Source: Anaerolineales bacterium
Lineage (GTDB): Bacteria; Chloroflexota; Anaerolineae; 4572-78; J111
Direction of reading: 5' to 3'
Length of the DNA: 5,564 nucleotides
NCBI GenBank assembly: GCA_012032575.1
Contig: JAAUSP010000522.1
Span: forward strand, 1 to 5,564
Shown: piece by piece, positions 1 through 4,786 of the stretch
Position numbering within the stretch: position 1 is the stretch's first letter
How the letters are laid out: each line of letters begins with the position of its first letter
Notes under the pieces: model-generated
What the model was told of the DNA's origin: nothing
The model's database searches: none
The model's input: the letters and a program-made list of their open reading frames with translations, nothing else
Position numbers and translations under genes: made by a program

Positions 1-123
1 TTATCATGATTGATGTTGAATCTTTCATCAAAAAATACTAAATCTTAAATAATAATCTTTAAACTCGTAAAGATTTTTAACAACAACTTGGGGGGTTTTT
101 ATTATTGCAAATTTAGTTTTCAC
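1..123 (-). CDS. Small orphan protein, GTG start, probably frameshifted and cut by the left edge
   Basis: The frame opens with GTG at 123-121, which overlaps the TGA stop of the preceding gene in a GTGA junction. As written it ends at 30-28 after 31 residues (begins MKTKFAIIKTPQ). Removing one T from the six-T run (30-35 on the plus strand as A6) opens the frame through to the window edge and adds a plausible continuation, FDERFNINHD. I therefore read it as the 5' part of a longer gene with a one-base insertion. The start is supported by a 12-base stretch (plus-strand 125-136) that is identical to the one in front of the next gene's start at 301-312. The protein is not recognised. A genuine 31-aa peptide is the alternative. 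Confidence 0.45.
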
Positions 124-299
124 AACATCCTGTAAAGTTTGTATAAGTTTAAAAATTTTGTTTTGCAATGAGAATCGCCATAAATTCCAAAAAACTCATT
201 TGTAATAAAAGCGTGATGACCATGAGTTTTTGGGAATAGGTTAATTCTTAATTCAAACCCGCCTCCTTCTATTTTCGTTAAACCTAAATTTGATTTCAT
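120..299 (-). CDS. Small hypothetical protein (59 aa)
   Basis: Intact frame from ATG at 299-297 to TGA at 122-120. Its ATG overlaps the TGA of the upstream 63-aa gene (ATGA), and its own TGA overlaps the GTG of the next gene (GTGA). Those two exact junctions are the main evidence that this short frame is translated. The start region has AGGA only a few bases before the ATG. The protein has a glycine-rich stretch near residues 12-14 (EGGGFELRI), a HGHH cluster near 26-29 and an aromatic-basic end (LYKLYRML). It resembles the upstream gene's end (KVYRMS), so the two may be distant paralogues. There is no recognisable domain, signal peptide or membrane segment. Function unknown. Confidence 0.6.
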   Translation of the reverse strand: MKSNLGLTKIEGGGFELRINLFPKTHGHHAFITNEFFGIYGDSHCKTKFLNLYKLYRML

Positions 300-487
300 G
301 ACATCCTGTAAACCTTAATTGTCTCAAACGAAATCAAGTCTCTATCAAAAATTATTTCATGATAAGCTGTAAACAATACTGCATTTGGGTAAAAATATAA
401 ATACAAAGCATTAAAAATATTTTTATTTGTATAGATTGTTTTAAAATCAACAAAAAACTGCAAAAAATAATCAATTTCTACCAACAT
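296..487 (-). CDS. Small hypothetical protein (63 aa)
   Basis: ATG at 487-485 to TGA at 298-296, intact. An AAGG lies about ten bases before the start. The start overlaps the end of the 48-aa gene by ten bases and the stop overlaps the next ATG by four, so it sits inside a translationally coupled chain. The protein is rich in Phe, Tyr and Ile. It has a hydrophobic central part (about residues 25-43, ALYLYFYPNAVLFTAYHEI) that is too aromatic and polar to call a membrane helix with confidence. The C-terminal end KVYRMS resembles the end of the following gene. Not recognised; function unknown. Confidence 0.6.
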   Translation of the reverse strand: MLVEIDYFLQFFVDFKTIYTNKNIFNALYLYFYPNAVLFTAYHEIIFDRDLISFETIKVYRMS

Positions 488-624
488 AATTTAAAAACCT
501 TTATTACTTTATTTGAAGCATCAACATCGATTGTTTGTTTAAAAAATCCCCTTATCTGCATCAAATATCGAATATTTTTAAAAATCCTTAAATTATAATC
601 AATACAAAGAGTTTGTGTTATCAT
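478..624 (-). CDS. Small hypothetical protein (48 aa)
   Basis: A short frame from ATG 624-622 to TAG 480-478 (begins MITQTLCIDYNLR, ends KVFKLCW). It is supported by position: its ATG overlaps the TGA of the preceding 36-aa gene as ATGA, and its end overlaps the following ATG by ten bases. There is no good Shine-Dalgarno; the upstream stretch is only A-rich (CAGAAAAAA), so translation would depend on coupling. The product is small and basic and I do not recognise it. Its end (IKVFKL) recalls the ends of the next two tiny proteins, which suggests a family of small related products. Confidence is moderate because chance open frames of this length are common in AT-rich DNA. Confidence 0.45.
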   Translation of the reverse strand: MITQTLCIDYNLRIFKNIRYLMQIRGFFKQTIDVDASNKVIKVFKLCW

Positions 625-731
625 TTTTTTCTGTTTTTCTTTTCAGCACGGTCCAAGGGGAACCACGCAAACCCATTAAAATAAAAAAATGGATTCTTAC
701 CGGATGTTTCGAGATAGAAGCAACTAATCAT
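621..731 (-). CDS. Tiny hypothetical protein (36 aa)
   Basis: ATG 731-729 to TGA 623-621. The start overlaps the last eight bases of the 75-aa gene, and the stop overlaps the next ATG as ATGA. The peptide begins MISCFYLETSGKNPFF, then has an aromatic centre (NGFAWFPLDR) and a strongly basic tail (KKNRKK). The middle of the gene (roughly plus-strand 645-680) is clearly more GC-rich than its surroundings, as expected of constrained coding sequence in this AT-rich window. No family is recognised. It accounts for most of the space between the 75-aa gene and the left-hand tiny genes. Confidence 0.5.
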   Translation of the reverse strand: MISCFYLETSGKNPFFYFNGFAWFPLDRAEKKNRKK

Positions 732-951
732 GCTCCCGATTATACGCTTCGTAATCGCGAATAGCAATCTCTAAATCTTGAATTTTTTCTTCAAGTTCAG
801 GAAAATCAAGATTGCTTAAAATTTGTTTTTTATGAATTTTGTCTTGAATGCTTTCGAGACTTTCGAAAATGTCGCACAATTTGTTGATGACGTTTGATTT
901 TTTAACAGACATAAAATAATCCTTTTCGTATGTTTTAACTCTTTCTTCCAC
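724..951 (-). CDS. Small helical, charged protein of unknown function (75 aa, GTG start)
   Basis: The open frame extends to a TTG at 1002, but that would overlap the upstream gene by 32 bases. The better start is GTG at 951-949, preceded by a strong Shine-Dalgarno (GAGGAG, 963-958) at six-base spacing and lying 20 bases after the upstream stop. The product is acidic and probably all-helical. Residues 15-72 carry heptad-like charged and leucine patterns (INKLCDIFESLESIQDKI, then PELEEKIQDLEIAIRDYE), consistent with a short coiled coil or helical hairpin. There is no signal peptide. Such proteins in phages are often scaffolding-like or regulatory partners, but nothing here assigns a role. Confidence 0.7.
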   Translation of the reverse strand: MEERVKTYEKDYFMSVKKSNVINKLCDIFESLESIQDKIHKKQILSNLDFPELEEKIQDLEIAIRDYEAYNREHD

Positions 952-957
952 GAAAAA

Positions 958-963
958 CTCCTC
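958..963 (-). promoter_or_regulatory. Ribosome binding site that sets the GTG start of the 75-aa gene
   Basis: GAGGAG on the minus strand, six bases before GTG 951. It favours this start over the in-frame TTG at 1002, which has no comparable site and would overlap the upstream gene. Confidence 0.65.
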
Positions 964-970
964 GCCTAAA

Positions 971-1795
971 TCATTTTTGTAGCTCAAAATCTTTTTCGTC
1001 AAAGTTGAAAAGTTCTCCCTGAATTAATAAACTATCTTTATTAACTACTCTTTCAACGATGGCTGATTTAGAGATGCTAACACCTTTAAAACCACGAGAC
1101 AACTTGAATTTTTGATTTTGAATAAAAATTCGACCAAGGTGCTTAAAAGAATAATTCTTGAATCTTCTTTCTCCATTTAAAAATCCATTCTTGGAACCTG
1201 AATAACCTGATTCCAAGAGAATTAGATTTAAAGCAAGAGCGACAAGGTGTTCGTCATAATCAAAGTCATTAATGAATCGAGCTTTTATTGGGGAGACTGC
1301 TATGACCTTGTTATGTTTTATTTTATTTGTTCTCCGGGAATCATTATAAAAATGAATAAAAGAGCAAGTTTTTCTTTTCTTGGTTGGAATTGGTTTATCA
1401 AAAAAAGAGCATTCCTTCTTTATCTCAAAATTATCAACAATTAAAGCGGTTGAAGGGTATTTCACCCTATAAAGAAGATTGGTCGATTCAGGGTTGAAGA
1501 CGCGACATTTATTGAAAGAAACATCAAAGAAAGAACCATCGTTTAGTAAGCCCTGAAAAGATTTATTTTTAAAGTGAAGTTTTTTTATTTGGTTTTCCGC
1601 AAAAATTATCAACCCCCTTGAAGAAAGGTTGATGAAAAGTTCGTTCCATTTTTGAAGATTTTTTAATAGGGGTTTATCATTTGTGATAAAAAACACGGGA
1701 AGCTTTCTATCCCAAGCAAAAGATAAAGCATGAAGAGAGTTTCCTAAAACGATTTCTTTAAACTTGAAAACCCTTAAAGAGTGATTATAAGTCAT
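971..1795 (-). CDS. Conserved-looking phage protein of unknown function (274 aa)
   Basis: The largest intact frame in the window, ATG 1795-1793 to TGA 973-971. Its ATG shares one base with the TAA of the upstream membrane-protein gene, so the pair is probably translationally coupled; its own Shine-Dalgarno is weak. The N-terminus (residues 14-36, EIVLGNSLHALSFAW then LPVFFITN) has the look of a beta-Gly-alpha-beta start, a glycine turn followed by a helix and a hydrophobic strand. A second conserved-looking block at about 166-205 contains VIAVSPIK, FDYDEHLVALALNLILLE and SGSKNGF. From memory, similar proteins occur in marine phages, but I cannot verify this and know no function. A nucleotide-binding fold is possible, but no complete motif is visible. 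No signal peptide or membrane segment. Confidence 0.8.
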   Translation of the reverse strand: MTYNHSLRVFKFKEIVLGNSLHALSFAWDRKLPVFFITNDKPLLKNLQKWNELFINLSSRGLIIFAENQIKKLHFKNKSFQGLLNDGSFFDVSFNKCRVFNPESTNLLYRVKYPSTALIVDNFEIKKECSFFDKPIPTKKRKTCSFIHFYNDSRRTNKIKHNKVIAVSPIKARFINDFDYDEHLVALALNLILLESGYSGSKNGFLNGERRFKNYSFKHLGRIFIQNQKFKLSRGFKGVSISKSAIVERVVNKDSLLIQGELFNFDEKDFELQK

Positions 1796-2043
1796 TAAAG
1801 TTTCTTTTTATTTGAGAGAGAGACAGAATAACAAAGACATTCATTATTAGAGATTTTGTATTTAGTGTTTCCTTGGTCTTCGCAAAAGTTGCGACAGGTT
1901 TTGTAAAGTTGCGTAATTTCTTCGACTTTTTGATTGGCTTTCGAAGAGGTTAAAATTATTTTTGTGAAACCAAACAAAGCCAAAAAAGAAAAACAAAAAA
2001 TTACAAAATTCTTCTTGTTTTTATCCAGAAAATGTTGAAACAT
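1795..2043 (-). CDS. Small single-pass membrane or secreted protein with four cysteines outside (82 aa)
   Basis: The frame could start at an upstream codon, but ATG 2043-2041 has an excellent Shine-Dalgarno (GGAGGG, 2055-2050) six bases away. The protein has a basic N-terminus (DKNKK), one hydrophobic segment at about residues 14-32 (FVIFCFSFLALFGF core), then a soluble tail. The tail carries four cysteines in a Cys-x3-Cys and Cys-x-Cys arrangement (CRNFC about 49-53, CLC about 67-69). A signal anchor or uncleaved signal peptide with the tail outside the cytoplasm fits, and the cysteines could then form disulfides. There is no clear lipobox. The stop shares a base with the next ATG. It could be a lysis accessory or envelope-modifying protein, but that is inference only. 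Confidence 0.75.
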   Translation of the reverse strand: MFQHFLDKNKKNFVIFCFSFLALFGFTKIILTSSKANQKVEEITQLYKTCRNFCEDQGNTKYKISNNECLCYSVSLSNKKKL

Positions 2044-2049
2044 CGAAAA

Positions 2050-2055
2050 CCCTCC
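2050..2055 (-). promoter_or_regulatory. Strong ribosome binding site for the membrane-protein gene
   Basis: GGAGGG, six bases before ATG 2043. It decides between this start and an in-frame upstream extension of eight codons that would place the site inside the coding sequence. Confidence 0.7.
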
Positions 2056-2080
2056 GTGACTCATCAATACACTAAATAGT

Positions 2081-2285
2081 TTATTTTAGAATAAGCTCTT
2101 CTTTTTTCGTTGAATGAGACTTTTTCTTCATAATTAATCGATAAAGACCTTCGTTAAGGGTTTGCTCGCTAATGTATGGAAGCATTCGTTTTAAATCGAC
2201 ATTTTGGTTGGTATTCTCTTATCATAGAGATAAGAATTTCCTCCAAACCAAATGAATACAAATCATAATTTTTCATCGAAGACAT
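2081..2285 (-). CDS. Small hypothetical protein (67 aa if corrected), frameshifted
   Basis: ATG 2285-2283 has a near-ideal Shine-Dalgarno (AAGGAG, 2296-2291, five-base spacing). As written the frame stops at 2171-2169 after 38 residues. Removing one base, most simply one A from the four-A run (plus-strand T4, 2202-2205), opens a continuous frame to TAA 2083-2081, which is 37 bases before the next ATG. The corrected protein starts MSSMKNYDLYSFGLEEI and continues through NVDLKRMLPYISEQTLN to a lysine-rich end. It looks like a small soluble helical protein; the pattern near LKRMLPYISEQTLNEGLYRLI could be a helix-turn-helix-like pair, but this is weak. The exact site of the shift could lie anywhere from about 2200 to 2220. 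Family unknown. Confidence 0.6.
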
Positions 2286-2457
2286 ACAAACTCCTTAAAC
2301 GTTTGTTTTTTTCGATAATGTTGAGTTGAAGAAAAGGAATAGCCGACTCTATGTGTTGTATTTTGAAGCACGCGAAACCCATCTGCGAATGAGTATGCTC
2401 TAAACATAAAAATTTCTAAAAATAAGAACTCCATTGTAGATAATGAAAGTTTATCAT
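2263..2457 (-). CDS. Possible small gene after thyX, interrupted by an in-frame TAG
   Basis: An ATG at 2457-2455 overlaps the thyX stop as ATGA. From it runs a frame of 64 residues ending at TGA 2265-2263, broken only by TAG at 2418-2416 (codon 14). The part after the TAG looks protein-like (CLEHTHSQMGFACF, then IESAIPFLQLNIIEKNKR). Two opposite one-base changes in the two T5 runs flanking the TAG would also remove it. The competing reading is an uninterrupted frame one base off, from ATG about 2431 to TGA 2275-2273, which has no Shine-Dalgarno and no overlap with thyX. I prefer the first reading because of its junction and codon usage, but neither is secure. No family is recognised. Confidence 0.35.
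2291..2296 (-). promoter_or_regulatory. Ribosome binding site for the 67-aa gene
   Basis: AAGGAG five bases before ATG 2285. It anchors the start of a gene whose downstream part is out of frame. Confidence 0.65.
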
Positions 2458-3119
2458 TCAAAAGGCTCCCTGATTTTCCCAAACTCATCAACCAATCCAA
2501 ATGCTTTCAAGGATAATGGAAATTGTCCGCATTCATTAACAAGAATCAACATTTGTTTCGCAATTTCTCGAATCTCAACTTGTGCATGAATTGAATACCT
2601 TAATTTAATGAAGTGATAGAAGCTCCTGAAATTGAACATAACATCCGCGGTCAATTGAATGCCGTAGGGAAGGTAGAACCGAGCGCTCTCCTTGGCGCGT
2701 TTGCGAGGCATTCCGGATTGGACGAGGCGCTCTAGGGTTTCGTGGTATTGTTTCAAGGAGCTTTCAAGGTGAGCTATGTATTTCTCTTGCTCGGCAGGAG
2801 GCCAGTCTTGCGGAACGTAAAATTTGTCTTCTTTTAGTTCTTTATAGCGGGCCGATTCTGAATTCGTGGAAACCCCGATACGGCTCTTTAAAATATGAAT
2901 GTGGCTTGCAATGTCCGTTGTAATCAAAAAATGTATCGAAGACTTCTCAAATGGCGTTCCATGTTCGTTCTCCGCCAACATTTTCAAGAGACCTTCAATT
3001 CTTGCCTCTTTTTCTAGCGTTAAGTCTCGAGAGGTTGATGTCCAAGCCGACAACGAGTGAGATAGGTCGCCCCCATAAGTCCCGATTAACTCAACTTTGT
3101 TCTTATTTTCATCGCTCAT
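2454..3119 (-). CDS. thyX: Flavin-dependent thymidylate synthase ThyX (221 aa)
   Basis: Makes dTMP from dUMP in the cytoplasm using methylene-tetrahydrofolate, FAD and NADPH, the alternative to ThyA; phages carry it to supply thymidine for replication. The family layout is complete. Residues 51-58 are NEHGTPFE, matching the conserved H-x-S/T-x-FE region. The signature lies at 78-92 (KSRIGVSTNSESARY), followed by YKELKEDKFYVPQDW. The dUMP/FAD-binding C-terminal block is at 162-186 (FNFRSFYHFIKLR, then AQVEIREIA). The odd point is Ser79, where the ThyX signature has His (RHR, or KHR in phage-type enzymes). The start is ATG 3119-3117 with AGGAG ten bases upstream; a TTG seven codons earlier is less likely. 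Length is normal. The gene is much richer in GC than its neighbours, which suggests separate acquisition. Confidence 0.95.
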   Translation of the reverse strand: MSDENKNKVELIGTYGGDLSHSLSAWTSTSRDLTLEKEARIEGLLKMLAENEHGTPFEKSSIHFLITTDIASHIHILKSRIGVSTNSESARYKELKEDKFYVPQDWPPAEQEKYIAHLESSLKQYHETLERLVQSGMPRKRAKESARFYLPYGIQLTADVMFNFRSFYHFIKLRYSIHAQVEIREIAKQMLILVNECGQFPLSLKAFGLVDEFGKIREPFE

Positions 3120-3136
3120 CTTCTTCAATCTCCTCT

Positions 3137-3375
3137 TCAAACAAAAGGTCTTGCTTCCGCATTTTGAAAAACTTGGTTCAAGAAGTTTTCTGTCTTGTTT
3201 GTTTGAAGCTCCACAATCTTCTTGTTCACCAACGAAGCATAAAAATAAGTTATAAGAATTTCATCAAATTGCGGGTTTTCAAGAAATCCTGAATGTATTC
3301 TTTCAACTCTTCCCGAAGTTCTGTCGAAAGGTTCGCACGCTTTTCGAAATCTTCAAACAATTTTGGATCTATCAT
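3137..3375 (-). CDS. Small hypothetical protein before thyX (79 aa if corrected), frameshifted
   Basis: ATG 3375-3373 has a strong Shine-Dalgarno (AAGGAG, 3386-3381, five-base spacing) and overlaps the preceding stop as ATGA. As written it stops at 3252-3250 after 41 residues. Adding one T to the three-T run (plus-strand A3, 3284-3286) joins it to a long open frame that ends at TGA 3139-3137, 17 bases before the thyX start. The corrected product begins MIDPKLFEDFEKRANL, continues ELREELKEYIQDFLENPQFDEI and ends QVFQNAEARPFV. It is an acidic, mainly helical, soluble protein with no membrane segment. The ATGA junction and the quality of the downstream frame support the correction. Function unknown; its position suggests co-expression with ThyX. 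Confidence 0.6.
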
Positions 3376-3663
3376 GACGGCTCCTTAAAGCAGCCTATAA
3401 TTGCTGTTTCCGGAATGATTAAAATTTTTGAACTTTGGAACTCATTCTCTTCAATAAAGTGAGAAAAATCATTATTTTAAGCCTTCCGGAATTGTTTTGA
3501 TACTTTCACGACAATCGTCAGCAGACATCAACAATTTAACGACCATGATGCCTTTTCTTTTTTCAGGTTCGACCGAAGCCCATTTTAATCGAACTTCTTC
3601 TTTTTTAATGTCTTCTTCAAGATAATCAATCAATACAAATTTGTTTTTTGGAATGAAATTCAT
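3372..3663 (-). CDS. Probable GroES/Cpn10-like phage protein (96 aa if corrected), frameshifted
   Basis: ATG 3663-3661 has GAGG about nine bases upstream; the frame can be extended to a TTG but that start is poorer. As written it stops at 3472-3474. Removing one A from the A4 run (plus-strand T4, 3475-3478) extends it to TGA 3374-3372, which overlaps the next ATG as ATGA. The corrected protein has the order seen in small co-chaperonins: an N-terminal strand (MNFIPKNKFVLIDYLEED), a charged middle, a central VVKLLMSADDC strand, and a final strand pair with a C-terminal ILIIPETAIIGCFKE. GroES-type proteins cap the GroEL ring; phages encode variants (such as T4 Gp31) that help fold capsid protein. 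The assignment rests on pattern and length, not on a clear motif, and no mobile-loop sequence is obvious. Confidence 0.5.
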
Positions 3664-3844
3664 TTTATGCCCTCGCAAAATGCCTTGAAAAGTTTAATTT
3701 TAGATTTGTATACAACCACATTAGACATAAAATTTTGTTCTGATTTTAAAAAATTTTTTCATAAACATAATACTCTGTTAAATTACTATGAATACCAAGA
3801 TGAAAATCTCCACCCATAGATGTTAAAAACAAAAATGCGTTCAT
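3660..3844 (-). CDS. Small hypothetical protein (61 aa if corrected), frameshifted
   Basis: ATG 3844-3842, with an AAGG some distance upstream. The first 32 residues (MNAFLFLTSMGGDFHLGI and so on) end at a TAA inside an A6T6 tract (plus-strand 3748-3759). Adding one T to the T6 run continues the frame through NVVVYKSKIKLFKAFCEGIK to TGA 3662-3660, which overlaps the ATG of the GroES-like gene as ATGA. That exact junction is the best evidence for the correction. The N-terminal LTSMGGDFHLGI resembles LTKIEGGGFELRI of the 59-aa gene at the left end, a faint hint of a shared family. Function unknown. Confidence 0.5.
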
Positions 3845-3987
3845 AAGAGTTTAAACACCTTAAATACTTTTTTATTATTGATTAAAATTAAAATTTATAA
3901 AAAATCTATCTTCTTTATACCATTTAATTTTTTTTGGTTGAATACGAAAAAAGCTGAAAAAGATTAATCCAATAATAAAATGTAATT
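3845..3987 (-). other. Very AT-rich gap between the coiled-coil gene and the thyX gene group
   Basis: About 143 bases, dominated by A and T runs. Short frames exist on the minus strand but all are interrupted within about 25 codons, and none has a ribosome binding site. A TATAAA with a poor -35-like TTCAAC 17 bases upstream lies near plus-strand 3918-3946; it could be a promoter for the downstream genes, but in DNA this AT-rich such matches arise by chance. I see no hairpin terminator. A broken gene with several indels cannot be excluded. Confidence 0.4.
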
Positions 3988-4257
3988 CTATTCTTCTTCA
4001 TCCGGCAGAATCTCTTTCTTAATCAAATCATAAATGTCGCTTAATTCATTTATGTTTTCTCGCTTTTTTGCGATACGATAGGCTTGAATTGTTGATTTTA
4101 TCTCTTCTTTGGTGAGCCATTCGTTTTCAATAAAAGATTTTCGCAAATCTTTCCGACTTTCGGCAAATGGTCGGATACTTTCTTCAATTTCTTCAAATGC
4201 TTTTAGGAATTGTAAAATCTTTTCTTGTTTTGTTTGGCTGTTCTTAATGTCGCTCAT
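3988..4257 (-). CDS. Small coiled-coil protein, possibly GapR-like (89 aa)
   Basis: Intact frame, ATG 4257-4255 to TAG 3990-3988, with GGAG eight bases upstream and its own promoter-like element. The protein is charged and helical throughout. Residues 10-38 form a heptad-like stretch (QEKILQFLKAFEEIEESI), and residues 45-66 contain LTKEEIKSTIQAYRIAKKR. This order, a coiled coil followed by a short turn and a helix with a basic RIAKKR end, resembles GapR/DUF2312 proteins, which bind AT-rich overtwisted DNA and have phage relatives. GapR has an absolute requirement for basic residues that I can only partly match, and the acidic tail (LPDEEE) is not typical, so I give this as a possibility only. 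It may instead be a structural or regulatory coiled coil. Confidence 0.7.
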   Translation of the reverse strand: MSDIKNSQTKQEKILQFLKAFEEIEESIRPFAESRKDLRKSFIENEWLTKEEIKSTIQAYRIAKKRENINELSDIYDLIKKEILPDEEE

Positions 4258-4280
4258 TTTTGGTCTCCATTGATAAGAAG

Positions 4281-4307
4281 CTTATAGGTTTTGATAGAGA
4301 TTGTCAA
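4281..4307 (-). promoter_or_regulatory. Sigma70-like promoter for the coiled-coil gene and perhaps the genes beyond
   Basis: In the 58-base space between the nuclease stop and ATG 4257, the minus strand has a perfect -35 TTGACA (4307-4302) and a -10-like TATAAG (4286-4281). The spacer is 15 bases, shorter than the usual 17, so activity may be modest. It lies in the only intergenic gap here that also leads to a good ribosome binding site. Confidence 0.5.
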
Positions 4308-4315
4308 GAGAATTA

Positions 4316-4786
4316 TTAGGAATGTCTAAAGCTAATAATAAGGTATTTTCGGTATGTATTAAAAGTATCTTGGTTAATTTTAACTTCTTTCAGTGAATCA
4401 CTTCCCGTATGACCATTTTTGAGACTTTCTTCTTGTAATAAATCTCTTTTTATTTCCCAAATATAAACTTTTTCATTATCGATTCCAATAAGAAATAGTG
4501 TTTTCCAATTTTGCTTTAAGGTTCTTAATTGATTAAACCAAAATTGTTTAGATCCAACATTCCAAAGAGAGGCTTTAACTTCAATTCCGTCAATTTCTTT
4601 TAAGAAGAAGGATAATTGTATTAGTTTTTCTCCAAAAGAACCAACCAAATTTCTATGTTTTGTAAGTTCTTTAATTTCTCGACAACAATTATTCCAATAT
4701 TTTTCTTTTTTATCTCTTGCAAAAGAAGCATTTTCTATAACTTCTCGTAAAGCAGTTTTGCTGTTTTCTTGAAAATCAATCATCAT
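4316..4786 (-). CDS. PD-(D/E)XK nuclease-like protein, probable restriction endonuclease partner (156 aa)
   Basis: Intact frame from ATG 4786 (a second ATG follows at once; AAGG lies five and eight bases upstream of the two) to TAA 4318-4316. The ATG overlaps the stop of the methyltransferase as ATGA, so the two are translationally coupled. Residues 50-71 fit a PD-(D/E)XK core: GSFGEKL with Glu53 on a helix, then IDGIEVKAS giving Asp66 and Glu69-x-Lys71. The core continues FWFNQLR, then a hydrophobic strand TLFLIGID and KVYIWEIKRD, the order seen in many small restriction endonucleases. A TGSDSLKEVKI segment follows. The expected role is cutting DNA that the neighbouring enzyme has not methylated. 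The fold call is from motif order, not homology search; substrate and cut site cannot be inferred. Confidence 0.6.
   Translation of the reverse strand: MMIDFQENSKTALREVIENASFARDKKEKYWNNCCREIKELTKHRNLVGSFGEKLIQLSFFLKEIDGIEVKASLWNVGSKQFWFNQLRTLKQNWKTLFLIGIDNEKVYIWEIKRDLLQEESLKNGHTGSDSLKEVKINQDTFNTYRKYLIISFRHS

Noticed and set aside
640..690. GC-richer patch that might be an RNA gene
   Set aside because: No cloverleaf or stable hairpin can be drawn, and the patch is explained by the 36-aa coding frame.
1247..1444. Plus-strand open frame of 65 codons
   Set aside because: Lies entirely opposite the intact 274-aa gene, has no ribosome binding site and no plausible protein character.
2273..2500. 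Minus-strand frame of 75 codons overlapping the thyX end
   Set aside because: Its first part is inside thyX; the remainder has no ribosome binding site. Kept only as the alternative reading of 2263-2457.
2951..3292. Plus-strand open frame of 113 codons
   Set aside because: Antisense to the start of thyX and the preceding small gene; thyX is certain and the composition of the plus-strand product is that of a shadow frame.
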